DNA of 6,192 bases from M3007 sp038249605 (lineage in GTDB: Bacteria > Bacteroidota > Bacteroidia > Chitinophagales > Saprospiraceae), in contig JBBSDH010000247.1 in the NCBI GenBank assembly GCA_038249605.1, positions 1 through 6,192 on the forward strand, written 5' to 3'. Position 1 is the first letter of the stretch, and each line of letters opens with the position of its first letter. A model generated the notes under the pieces. That model had not been told where the DNA came from, ran no database searches, and saw nothing but the letters and a program-made list of their open reading frames with translations. Positions 1-6,192 of this stretch are shown here, in pieces. Made by a program: the position numbers and the translations under genes.

Positions 1-2851
1 TAACTTTGTCGAGTTCAGCTTGTCCGACGTTTCTCAGCGAGTCTTTGGCTTTTTCCACCGATTGTTCAAGCGTAGCCGTAGCCTGCTCCTTGATGGTGCT
101 TTGACCGTCGCTGCCGAGTACTTTGAAGGCAACTTTGGGGTTACTCATGGTGCCTGTGACGTCGAAACGCACATTGATGAATTCACCTTGTGCAATGTTG
201 ACTTTGTATTTGGAAGCTTCTTTGGCAAGGAAATCCAGTCCTGCATTGGCCGTGCTGCCCAGTGCTGAGCGCGGTGTTTTGGTAAGGAACTGGTAGTTCA
301 TTTCCGAGTTCAAACCATGTGAGCCACCAATTTGCATGGCTACATCGCGCATTTGCACGTTGAAAGGTTTGATGGTCACCAAGCCATTTTTGATTTCAAA
401 CCAGTTGCGTGTGTTGCTCAGATCGAGTTGTTTGAGGTAATCGACATTCAGTTTATTGCCGATTTCGCTGAGCGGTTTAAAATTGTTGATCACAGCATTG
501 AGGGTTTCGATGAAACCTGCAGCGGTCAGGGTGTTCAGGTCGGGCATCATGTCTTTACCCAAAATGCCGCTCATGGATAGGGTGGTATTGAATGTTCCAT
601 TAATGAGCTGGGCGATGGGCGCAAGCGATTTCACCGAGGCGAAATTGGTGTAAGCCTCCCTGAACCCTATGTTTTGCAGGGCAAGGTCCATGTTGAATAC
701 GGGTTTGGAAAGATCCCGGGTATCGTAGGAGCCGTTCCATGCCATGAGGCCGCCGATCACTTCAGCCGTACAATCGTTGAGTGAAGCGACGCTGTTTTTT
801 ACCCTTACCTGTCCATCCATATTTTTCAACATCAGATCGGTGTAACGAACGTTTTTAAAATCTGCGTTGATGGTCATGTCTATGTTTTCAGGCACAGGAA
901 TGATTTCTTCCACAGGTTTTTCCGCCAGAGCGGCAGCCGTCTTGGCGGTTGTCGCAGGGGCGTCGTCGGTCATGAACTGGTTGAGGTCGAAGTAGTTCGA
1001 ATTCAAATTGATCACGCCCATCAGCGTCTGGTTGTCGAAAAGGTAATTCCAGGCGTTCAGGATCTGGCCGCTGCCGCTCAGGTCACTGGCACCGAGTTTC
1101 AGACCGAAATTTTCAATGTTCATTTTGTTGGGCGTGAAATGCCCTTTCATGGCCACATCGGTGAGTTTGTAATCCTCATACGCCAATCGATTGATTTTGC
1201 CGTCTACGGCGAAATCCCAGCGGTCGAACAAAGCTTCTTCGCTGTTGGGCGGTGGAGGACCATCGGTGGGTACCTTAGAGTCATTAACGGGCGCTTCGGT
1301 CATCCATTCGTTGGCATCGAAGTTCGATGACTGGAAATTCAAAGCACCTTTCATGGTTTTGGTGGTTGAAAAATAAGCCAGCACGTTGTCAATTTTTCCC
1401 GATGCGCGCAGGTCGCTGCGGCCAAGTCGGGCGTCAAACGTACGGATATCAACCTTTTCGGGGCTTAAACTGGTGTTCAACCGAATGATTTTTACATCCG
1501 GCGAACCTTCCGCGCGGTAGGTCATGTTGGTGATGTCGAAATCGCCAGACATGTCCACCGATGCATAATCGCCTCGGTCTATTTGGCTCATGGCGGCTTT
1601 GGCCTTCACGTTGGCTTTGACGATGCCGCTCAGTTCCTTCACGCCTTCCATGGGGAAAGCTTTCGACAGTTCGCTGAGGTTGAGCGTGCCAATGATTTTA
1701 GTATCCACCGTTGGGTCACTTACCGGTGTTTTCAGGTTGAAATATCCTTCAAGCGGGTTGGAGCCGATGCGCAGGCTGAATTTGGGGATGCTGACCGTCA
1801 TGGCATTGAGCGATTGCGACGGACTTTTGACGCTCATGTCCAAGTTGATGTTGCTCACGCCAAGGGGCAGGCTCGGGTATTTGAAATCGGCTTTACCCAC
1901 ATTTAAATTCAGGGTAAAGGCAGGGTAAGTGGTTTCGTTGTATTTGCCGCGCACAAATCCTTCGAACTGCACGTTGCCGTTGGCCTGTACACCGTCGAAA
2001 TCCTTGGTGTAGGCGCCGGGTATGATGGAAAGAAAACTTTTAAACGTGTTTTGTGGCGTGCCAAACTTGATGTCCATCAAAATATCTTCTTTGGGCATTT
2101 CCACCCAGCCATCGAGCAATACTTCCAGGGCATTGATTTTCAGGTTGTTTTCTTTGAACGAATATTTTGACTTCAGCATGTCCACGTTCAATATCGATTT
2201 CCAGTCGACTTTTGCTTTGCTCAGGTAACCTATGCCACCGTAGTCAACAGAAAGCGCTTCAATGGCAGTTTCCATTACGAGGTCGTAAATGTCGGACGTA
2301 AATTCGCCGCTGCCGCTGTGGTTGAGTCCATTGATCTCCGCACGCATGTCGAGTGAGCGGTCGTCATACAATATTTTGCCATCAGAGATGGCGTATGCTT
2401 CGAGTTTGATCTTGTTGTCTAAAACAGAGGTGGTAGCAACAGTACCCGGAGGTTCGGGTTTGGTGATGTCGTAATTGGCCCTGCCATCGCGCAGGACGTA
2501 CACCCGGATGTCGGGTTTTTCGAAAAAGAGTCCTTGGATAACCACATTGTCACCCATGATGGCCTCCCAAAGATCGACTGTGATGTCGAGTTGTTCACAT
2601 TGCACCAGCTTAACGCCTTCGAAGGGGCCTTGTCCGGTGATTTCAAGACCTTCGAGGCCAACGGCGAGTTGTGGAAAATGCCGGAACAGGGAAATGTCGA
2701 CGTCGGTGAATTCGAGTGTGGCTGTCAGGTTGTCGTTGGCTGCCTTTTTAATTTCCTCTACGATTTGATCTTTAAAAAGGAAAGGCAGCGTGAAAAGGGC
2801 GCCCAGGATCAAAACAAAAGCTATGGCTAGGCCTATAAGTACTTTTTTCAT
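1..2851 (-). CDS. AsmA-like family envelope protein, C-terminus cut by window edge
   Basis: Reading the minus strand from the ATG at 2851 gives 950 codons without a stop, running off the left edge. Residues 4-26 form one hydrophobic N-terminal segment after MKK, which fits a signal anchor in the inner membrane with the rest in the periplasm. Next come family hallmarks: a segment around 50-73 (DVDISLFRHFPQLAVGLEGL), then GRANYDI at 123-129, long alternating beta-type sequence, and a late GTMSNPKVAF motif typical of AsmA C-terminal regions. Residues 918-950 look helical or coiled (LEQSVEKAKDSL), so the true end is probably near. Proline- or alanine-rich linkers interrupt the fold at about 131-143, 518-544 and 628-656. 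Members such as E. coli TamB, YhdP and YdbH are long groove-shaped proteins implicated in moving phospholipids to the outer membrane; that role here is inferred. No Shine-Dalgarno is seen. M1 is chosen because it directly precedes the membrane anchor. Confidence 0.88.
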   Translation of the reverse strand, partial: MKKVLIGLAIAFVLILGALFTLPFLFKDQIVEEIKKAANDNLTATLEFTDVDISLFRHFPQLAVGLEGLEITGQGPFEGVKLVQCEQLDITVDLWEAIMGDNVVIQGLFFEKPDIRVYVLRDGRANYDITKPEPPGTVATTSVLDNKIKLEAYAISDGKILYDDRSLDMRAEINGLNHSGSGEFTSDIYDLVMETAIEALSVDYGGIGYLSKAKVDWKSILNVDMLKSKYSFKENNLKINALEVLLDGWVEMPKEDILMDIKFGTPQNTFKSFLSIIPGAYTKDFDGVQANGNVQFEGFVRGKYNETTYPAFTLNLNVGKADFKYPSLPLGVSNINLDMSVKSPSQSLNAMTVSIPKFSLRIGSNPLEGYFNLKTPVSDPTVDTKIIGTLNLSELSKAFPMEGVKELSGIVKANVKAKAAMSQIDRGDYASVDMSGDFDITNMTYRAEGSPDVKIIRLNTSLSPEKVDIRTFDARLGRSDLRASGKIDNVLAYFSTTKTMKGALNFQSSNFDANEWMTEAPVNDSKVPTDGPPPPNSEEALFDRWDFAVDGKINRLAYEDYKLTDVAMKGHFTPNKMNIENFGLKLGASDLSGSGQILNAWNYLFDNQTLMGVINLNSNYFDLNQFMTDDAPATTAKTAAALAEKPVEEIIPVPENIDMTINADFKNVRYTDLMLKNMDGQVRVKNSVASLNDCTAEVIGGLMAWNGSYDTRDLSKPVFNMDLALQNIGFREAYTNFASVKSLAPIAQLINGTFNTTLSMSGILGKDMMPDLNTLTAAGFIETLNAVINNFKPLSEIGNKLNVDYLKQLDLSNTRNWFEIKNGLVTIKPFNVQMRDVAMQIGGSHGLNSEMNYQFLTKTPRSALGSTANAGLDFLAKEASKYKVNIAQGEFINVRFDVTGTMSNPKVAFKVLGSDGQSTIKEQATATLEQSVEKAKDSLRNVGQAELDKV

Positions 2852-2864
2852 GTTATGTAGACTA

Positions 2865-2890
2865 GGTGTTCGGTGTTTGTGGTTTGTTTG
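2865..2890 (-). other. G-poor A/C-rich untranslated leader of the AsmA-like gene
   Basis: Read on the minus strand, these 26 bases are almost entirely A and C with a single G, lying 14 to 39 bases before the AsmA-like ATG. Such a leader should be unstructured and has no Shine-Dalgarno match. This fits Bacteroidota, where ribosome recruitment depends little on Shine-Dalgarno pairing. Its role as a ribosome landing stretch is inference. Confidence 0.3.
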
Positions 2891-2901
2891 CAATGTTATG
2901 G

Positions 2902-2909
2902 CAAATTAA
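2902..2909 (-). promoter_or_regulatory. Candidate -7 promoter box for the AsmA-like gene
   Basis: The minus strand reads TTAATTTG, seven of eight positions matching the Bacteroidota -7 consensus TAnnTTTG. It would place transcription start around 2895-2898 and give a leader of roughly 45 bases. No well-spaced TTTG -33 box is visible: a TTG lies only 11 bases upstream and a TTTG about 26 bases upstream. The call is therefore weak. Confidence 0.3.
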
Positions 2910-2971
2910 CGATTTTTCAGCAACTATCGGTTACACAAAGAAGGAAACAAAAAAAATCGGCGCAGGCCTTG

Positions 2972-2979
2972 TACTTTTG
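2972..2979 (+). promoter_or_regulatory. Candidate -7 promoter box for the RNase D/ABC operon
   Basis: TACTTTTG matches the Bacteroidota -7 consensus TAnnTTTG exactly and ends four bases before the RNase D ATG. If used, transcription would start at or within a few bases of the start codon, giving a leaderless or nearly leaderless mRNA. There is no clear TTTG -33 box at the expected distance; that stretch is A-rich (2946-2956). The box match is seen directly; its use as a promoter is inferred. Confidence 0.45.
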
Positions 2980-2983
2980 AGCC

Positions 2984-4153
2984 ATGAATTACCATGTCCA
3001 TTTCATTGATGATCAAAAACAGTTCGACCAGACCATGGATGGGTTGCGTGATGCGCCCTGGATCGGATTTGATACCGAGTTTGTGGGGGAAAAAACTTAT
3101 GTGCCTGTGCTATGCCTCATCCAGGTAGTTGCAGAAAACGACATTTACCTGATCGACACCTTGAAGGTCAAAGACCTCCAGGGGTTGATGAAGCTTTTGG
3201 CGGCGCCTGAAATTTTAAAAATTACCCATGCAGGAGATAACGACTATCGGTTGTTGCATATTTTGTACGGGCTTGTGCCTCAAAATACATTCGATACGCA
3301 AATCGCCGCAGGTTTTGTAGGATACAACTACCCGGCGGGTTTTGGAAAAATTGTCGAACGCGAACTCAGCGTAACCCTGGCCAAGAGCCATACGGTTGCC
3401 GATTGGGAACGTCGTCCGCTCGATCCCAAAGCCCTCGAATATGCCGTTGAGGATGTCAAATACCTGCCTGCTTTGCACCACAAATTAACTGCCAAGTTGC
3501 GCAGACGCAACCGCGAGGCTTGGGCTCAGGAAGAATACCGCAAATGGGAAAACCCTTCCTTTTACATTGTGGATGCCTACAAGGAAATTCTTGCCAACGA
3601 TTACATCCACCAACTCGGATTTAAAGACAAGGTGTTTTTGATGCGTTTGTTCCTTTGGCGCCGACAAAAAGCAGCAGAACTAAACGTGCCGCGCGAAGGC
3701 GTTTTGCAAAGCCGTCACATCAGCACGGTTCTGCGTTCCACCAAAGATGGTCCAGGCGCCTTCCGTTCCAACCGTACTTTGCCCGAAAACGTTTGGAAAC
3801 GCTACGCCCAGGAATGGCTCGACCTCTGGTCGGCCAAACCCACCGATGGCGAAACCGAATGGTTGAAAGCTTTGCCAAGCCCATCGCCCGACGATCCGGA
3901 GCGCGAATGGACCATGGAGTTGTTGTACCATTTTGTGAAAAAACAATGCCTCGAACACGAACTAAGCGCCGCGTTGTTGTTGCCCAAAGGTGATTTCAAC
4001 AAACTTAAGTCCGGCAGCGACGAGTTCGACCACGACTTGCTTAAAGGCTGGCGCGCCGGTTTGCTGGGTGAGAACCTGGCACACTGGTTGCAACGCGGCG
4101 AAGCATTAAAACTGGATTGGCAGGACGGTAACTGCATTCTCAAAATGCCCTGA
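2984..4153 (+). CDS. rnd: Ribonuclease D (DEDDy 3'-5' exoribonuclease with HRDC domains)
   Basis: RNase D trims the 3' ends of tRNA precursors and other small structured RNAs in the cytoplasm, using two metal ions. The 389-residue product is close to the usual length (E. coli about 375). The exonuclease domain spans about 1-175. ExoI is FDTEF (D30, E32), ExoII is THAGDNDYRLL (D87), and ExoIII is YAVED (Y153, D157), so the whole DEDDy catalytic set is present. An HRDC domain follows at about 212-285 (LFLWRRQKAAELNVPREGVL). A second, more divergent HRDC-like region lies at about 305-375 and carries the GWRAGLLGENLAHWL motif typical of RNase D tails. The start is supported by the strand that leads into DTEF and by family length; the next Met (M18) would cut into the first strand. 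No Shine-Dalgarno is seen. The stop codon is followed immediately by the ABC ATPase ATG, so the two are probably co-transcribed. Confidence 0.93.
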   Translation: MNYHVHFIDDQKQFDQTMDGLRDAPWIGFDTEFVGEKTYVPVLCLIQVVAENDIYLIDTLKVKDLQGLMKLLAAPEILKITHAGDNDYRLLHILYGLVPQNTFDTQIAAGFVGYNYPAGFGKIVERELSVTLAKSHTVADWERRPLDPKALEYAVEDVKYLPALHHKLTAKLRRRNREAWAQEEYRKWENPSFYIVDAYKEILANDYIHQLGFKDKVFLMRLFLWRRQKAAELNVPREGVLQSRHISTVLRSTKDGPGAFRSNRTLPENVWKRYAQEWLDLWSAKPTDGETEWLKALPSPSPDDPEREWTMELLYHFVKKQCLEHELSAALLLPKGDFNKLKSGSDEFDHDLLKGWRAGLLGENLAHWLQRGEALKLDWQDGNCILKMP

Positions 4154-5866
4154 ATGCAACAACCCCTGCTCCACATCGATCAATTGGACATCAGCTTCAA
4201 TGCTGGTGAAGGCAAACTGGTGCAGGCCATCGATAAGCTGTCGATCAACCTTGCACGCGGCGAAAGTCTGGGCATCGTAGGCGAGTCGGGTTCAGGCAAA
4301 TCGCTCACGGCGCTCAGCATCATGCGTTTGCTGCCCGAAGCTGCTGACATCAATGCCGGGAAAATCCAATGGTTCGAAAACGGTTCGGAAACACCCGTCG
4401 ATTTACTTCAATTGCCGGAAAATGCCATGCGTATGTACCGCGGTGCACGCATCGGAATGGTTTTCCAGGAGCCTATGACCTCTCTGAATCCTGTATTTCG
4501 CTGTGGCGATCAGGTTTGCGAGGCCATTTTACAGCATCAAAAGGTGGGGAAAAAGGAGGCCCGTGCTCAAACTTTAGCCTTGTTCAAAAGGGTGCGCTTG
4601 CCCAATCCTGAACGTATTTTTGATGCTTACCCACACCAGATCAGCGGTGGACAAAAGCAAAGGGTCATGATCGCCATGGCGCTTTCGTGTCGTCCGGACC
4701 TGCTCATTGCCGACGAACCTACCACGGCACTTGATGTTACGGTTCAAAAAGCGATTCTTGATTTGTTGAAGGAATTGAGGGTCGAATACGGTCTGTCTAT
4801 GTTGTTCATCAGCCATGATTTGGGGGTCATCGCCGAAGTGGCCGATCGCGTGGCGGTGATGTACCAAGGCAGGGTAGTGGAGACAGGTTCGGTGCACGAA
4901 GTCATGCACAACCCGCAACATCCCTACACCCGGGGTCTTTTGGCCTGCCGACCATCCTTGCATACCTCATTTCAGCGCTTGCCCACGTTGCAGGATTTTT
5001 TCAACGACCCCAACAGCAAACCTGTGGTGGTAAGCGACAAAGACACAAAGCACAGACGTGAAAATCTTTATGCAGGCGCGCCGCTTTTAAAAGTGGAAGA
5101 TGTTCACGTGCGTTACCCGGCGAAAAAGAACTGGCTTGGACAAACAACCTCCTGGCTACACGCCGTAGATGGTGTCAGTTTCGAGATGTTTGAAGGAGAA
5201 ACATTTGGAATTGCCGGCGAATCGGGTTGTGGAAAAACCACCCTTGGCCGCACCATCGCCCGGTTGACGGATGCGCACAGCGGCAACATATCCTACAAAG
5301 GATCGTCCAATCTTTTGGAACAAACCAATCAGGAATTCCGCCCCTTGAGGCGCGAAATTCAGGTTGTTTTCCAGGATCCTTATGCCTCGCTGAATCCGCG
5401 CATGCGTATCGGCGAAGCCATTCTGGAGCCCATGCAAGTGCATGAACTACACGGAAACAACATCCAAAGGCGGGACAAAGTCATGGCATTGCTGAAAACC
5501 GTTGGCCTGGAGGCAGATCATTTTCGGCGTTATCCGCACGAGTTTTCGGGAGGGCAGCGACAGCGCATCTGCATCGCCAGGGCATTGGCCGTAGAGCCAC
5601 GCCTGCTCATCTGCGACGAAATGGTTTCGGCATTAGACGTGTCTGTACAGGCCACCGTGCTCAACCTCCTGCTCGAACTTCGCGAGCAGTTCGGACTCAC
5701 TTACCTGTTCATTTCCCATGATCTCAGCGTGATCCGTCAAATGTGTGACCGCTTGCTCATCATGAACAAAGGCAAAGCCGAAGCACTGGGTCACCCGGAG
5801 GAAATTTATCGAAATCCTGCAACGGAATACGTTCGAAAGTTGATTGATTCGGTTCCGGGGGAATAG
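4154..5866 (+). CDS. Double-cassette ABC transporter ATPase, peptide/nickel (DppD-DppF/YejF-like) type
   Basis: This 570-residue cytoplasmic protein joins two ATP-binding cassettes and would power an oligopeptide-type importer. Cassette 1 (about 5-250, DppD-like) has Walker A GESGSGKS (43-50), Q-loop Q105, signature ISGGQ (163-167), Walker B LLIADEP with D187 and E188, and H221. An oligo_HPY segment follows (NPQHPYTRGLLACRP, 253-267), then a linker to about 310. Cassette 2 (about 311-550, DppF-like) has Walker A GESGCGKT (355-362), Q407, signature FSGGQ (464-468), Walker B LLICDEM with D488 and E489, and H522. Both ATP sites look intact. The usual DEP or DEA is DEM in cassette 2, a mild variation. 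The Cys-rich GCxFxxRC tail found in many OppD/DppD proteins is missing after cassette 1, as in YejF-like fusions. The ATG abuts the RNase D stop with no Shine-Dalgarno, suggesting translational coupling. No permease or binding-protein gene is adjacent, so the substrate is unknown. Confidence 0.93.
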   Translation: MQQPLLHIDQLDISFNAGEGKLVQAIDKLSINLARGESLGIVGESGSGKSLTALSIMRLLPEAADINAGKIQWFENGSETPVDLLQLPENAMRMYRGARIGMVFQEPMTSLNPVFRCGDQVCEAILQHQKVGKKEARAQTLALFKRVRLPNPERIFDAYPHQISGGQKQRVMIAMALSCRPDLLIADEPTTALDVTVQKAILDLLKELRVEYGLSMLFISHDLGVIAEVADRVAVMYQGRVVETGSVHEVMHNPQHPYTRGLLACRPSLHTSFQRLPTLQDFFNDPNSKPVVVSDKDTKHRRENLYAGAPLLKVEDVHVRYPAKKNWLGQTTSWLHAVDGVSFEMFEGETFGIAGESGCGKTTLGRTIARLTDAHSGNISYKGSSNLLEQTNQEFRPLRREIQVVFQDPYASLNPRMRIGEAILEPMQVHELHGNNIQRRDKVMALLKTVGLEADHFRRYPHEFSGGQRQRICIARALAVEPRLLICDEMVSALDVSVQATVLNLLLELREQFGLTYLFISHDLSVIRQMCDRLLIMNKGKAEALGHPEEIYRNPATEYVRKLIDSVPGE

Positions 5867-5886
5867 ATTTTCAAAGAAGTTCTACG

Positions 5887-5945
5887 CAGATTTTCACAGA
5901 TTTAAGGCGCAGATGTACACAAAACCAACCTTCTGTGAAAATCTG
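5887..5945. repeat. 14-bp perfect inverted repeat with CAGAT units, downstream of the ABC gene
   Basis: CAGATTTTCACAGA (5887-5900) is the exact reverse complement of 5932-5945, with a 31-base spacer. The left side also holds three CAGAT units (5887, 5897 and 5910). An extra copy of AGATTTTCA at 5865-5873 overlaps the ABC stop codon. In RNA the arms could form a long-loop hairpin followed by TTTT, which could end or protect the operon mRNA. The phrase resembles short intergenic repeats I have seen in Bacteroidota genomes, so it may be a dispersed repeat; that is inference. Confidence 0.6.
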
Positions 5946-5960
5946 TTTTAAAAAAAAATA

Positions 5961-5986
5961 AGCCATCCCGGAAACCCGGAATGGCT
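5961..5986. terminator. Bidirectional rho-independent terminator between convergent genes
   Basis: AGCCAT pairs with ATGGCT and the inner CCGG pairs with CCGG around an AAAC loop, giving a stem of 10 pairs with one C/A mismatch at 5967/5980. On the plus strand it is followed by CATTTTTATTT. On the minus strand it is followed by TA then T9 (the A-run at 5950-5958). T-rich tails on both sides fit a shared terminator for the ABC operon and for the convergent T9SS cargo gene, with the stronger T-tract on the minus strand. Confidence 0.85.
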
Positions 5987-6024
5987 CATTTTTATTTGGC
6001 TAACTGCTGCCAGCTGACTGCTAA

Positions 6025-6192
6025 TTAGTGACAGATCATGATTTTTTTCATGGTCGAACCTTCGGCGGTACGTACCCAAACCACGTACGAGCCCGAGGGC
6101 AGATCGGAGGCGTTGAGGGTAATTTGCGTACCGTTGGTGAAGTTTTTGAACACCTGCGAACGCACCTGGTTGCCGGTGAAGTCGAGCAGCGA
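6025..6192 (-). CDS. T9SS type A C-terminal sorting domain of a secreted protein, only the 3' end in window
   Basis: The minus strand enters from the right edge in frame and gives 55 residues before TAA at 6025-6027. The sequence contains DFTGNQV, then ITLNASDLPSGSYVVWV, then TMKKIMI. This is the standard pattern of the Por_Secre_tail sorting domain: a D..G..V strand, then L..LP.G.Y, then a final K-containing strand. Such tails direct proteins across the outer membrane through the type IX system, where they are cleaved and the cargo is released or anchored. The cargo part lies outside the window, so the protein's own function cannot be stated. The extreme C-terminus is CH, whereas many such tails end shortly after a K..V/I strand in basic or small residues. 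Transcription should end at the shared hairpin at 5961-5986. Confidence 0.85.
   Translation of the reverse strand, partial: SLLDFTGNQVRSQVFKNFTNGTQITLNASDLPSGSYVVWVRTAEGSTMKKIMICH

Noticed and set aside
2419..2661. Minus-strand 80-codon open frame
   Set aside because: It lies inside the AsmA-like gene in another frame, is Ser/Pro-rich with no motif, and is a shadow.
20..2830. Plus-strand open frames of 60-112 codons across the left half
   Set aside because: They are antisense to the continuous 950-codon AsmA-like frame on the minus strand, which shows family motifs and a membrane anchor. None of the plus-strand products shows a recognisable domain.
3655..3993. Plus-strand 112-codon open frame inside RNase D
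   Set aside because: It is an alternate frame of the HRDC region with Arg-rich low-complexity sequence and no support as a separate protein.
3802..4176. Minus-strand 124-codon open frame across the RNase D/ABC junction
   Set aside because: It is antisense to two well-supported genes, with Ser/Pro/Cys-rich composition and no recognisable domain.
4574..4963. Minus-strand 129-codon open frame inside the ABC gene
   Set aside because: It is antisense to the first ATP-binding cassette, including its signature and Walker B motifs. His/Gln-rich composition is typical of a reverse-frame shadow.
5887..5914. CAGAT units as a CRISPR array
   Set aside because: The units are 5 bases long and irregularly spaced by 10 and 13 bases, with no spacers of uniform length and no cas genes.
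5887..5945. Inverted repeat as ends of an insertion sequence or an integron attC site
   Set aside because: Only 31 bases lie between the arms, with no transposase or integrase gene, no target duplication seen, and no attC core motifs.
6001..6024. Short CTGC/CTGA-like repetition with a CAGCTG palindrome after the T9SS cargo stop
   Set aside because: It is only about 20 bases of loosely repeated sequence, too short and imperfect to call a repeat or an operator.

Overview
The window looks like a piece of a Bacteroidota chromosome. The clearest sign is the gene fragment at the right edge, whose C-terminus matches a type IX secretion system (T9SS) sorting tail, a feature essentially restricted to this phylum. 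Also consistent are the absence of Shine-Dalgarno sequences at all three visible starts, a TAnnTTTG-type promoter box just before one gene, and the sequence style of the AsmA-like and ABC proteins. I cannot name a genus with confidence.

Layout: (1) 1-2851, minus strand: a very large AsmA-like envelope protein. Its start is inside the window and its C-terminus runs off the left edge, leaving 950 codons visible and uninterrupted. (2) 2852-2983: a divergent intergenic region with promoters inferred for both directions. (3) 2984-4153, plus: RNase D, complete, with an intact DEDDy catalytic set. (4) 4154-5866, plus: a double-cassette peptide-type ABC transporter ATPase, complete. Its ATG directly follows the RNase D stop codon (TGAATG). 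(5) 5867-6024: a convergent intergenic region holding a 14-bp inverted repeat and a bidirectional hairpin terminator. (6) 6025-6192, minus: the last 55 residues of a secreted protein carrying a T9SS type A sorting domain.

The RNase D and ABC genes form a closed two-gene unit, bounded by a divergent gene upstream and a terminator plus a convergent gene downstream. The permeases and substrate-binding protein that the ATPase should serve are therefore not in its operon. The AsmA-like protein and the T9SS cargo are both envelope or secretion genes, but nothing in the sequence ties them functionally to the central operon.

I found no CRISPR array, tRNA, rRNA, insertion sequence or obvious novel defence or mobile system. 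The window is mostly ordinary chromosomal sequence. The points worth a second look are the internally duplicated and linker-interrupted AsmA-like protein, the apparently leaderless RNase D start, the orphan ABC ATPase tightly coupled to an RNase, and the repeat cluster in the convergent intergenic region.
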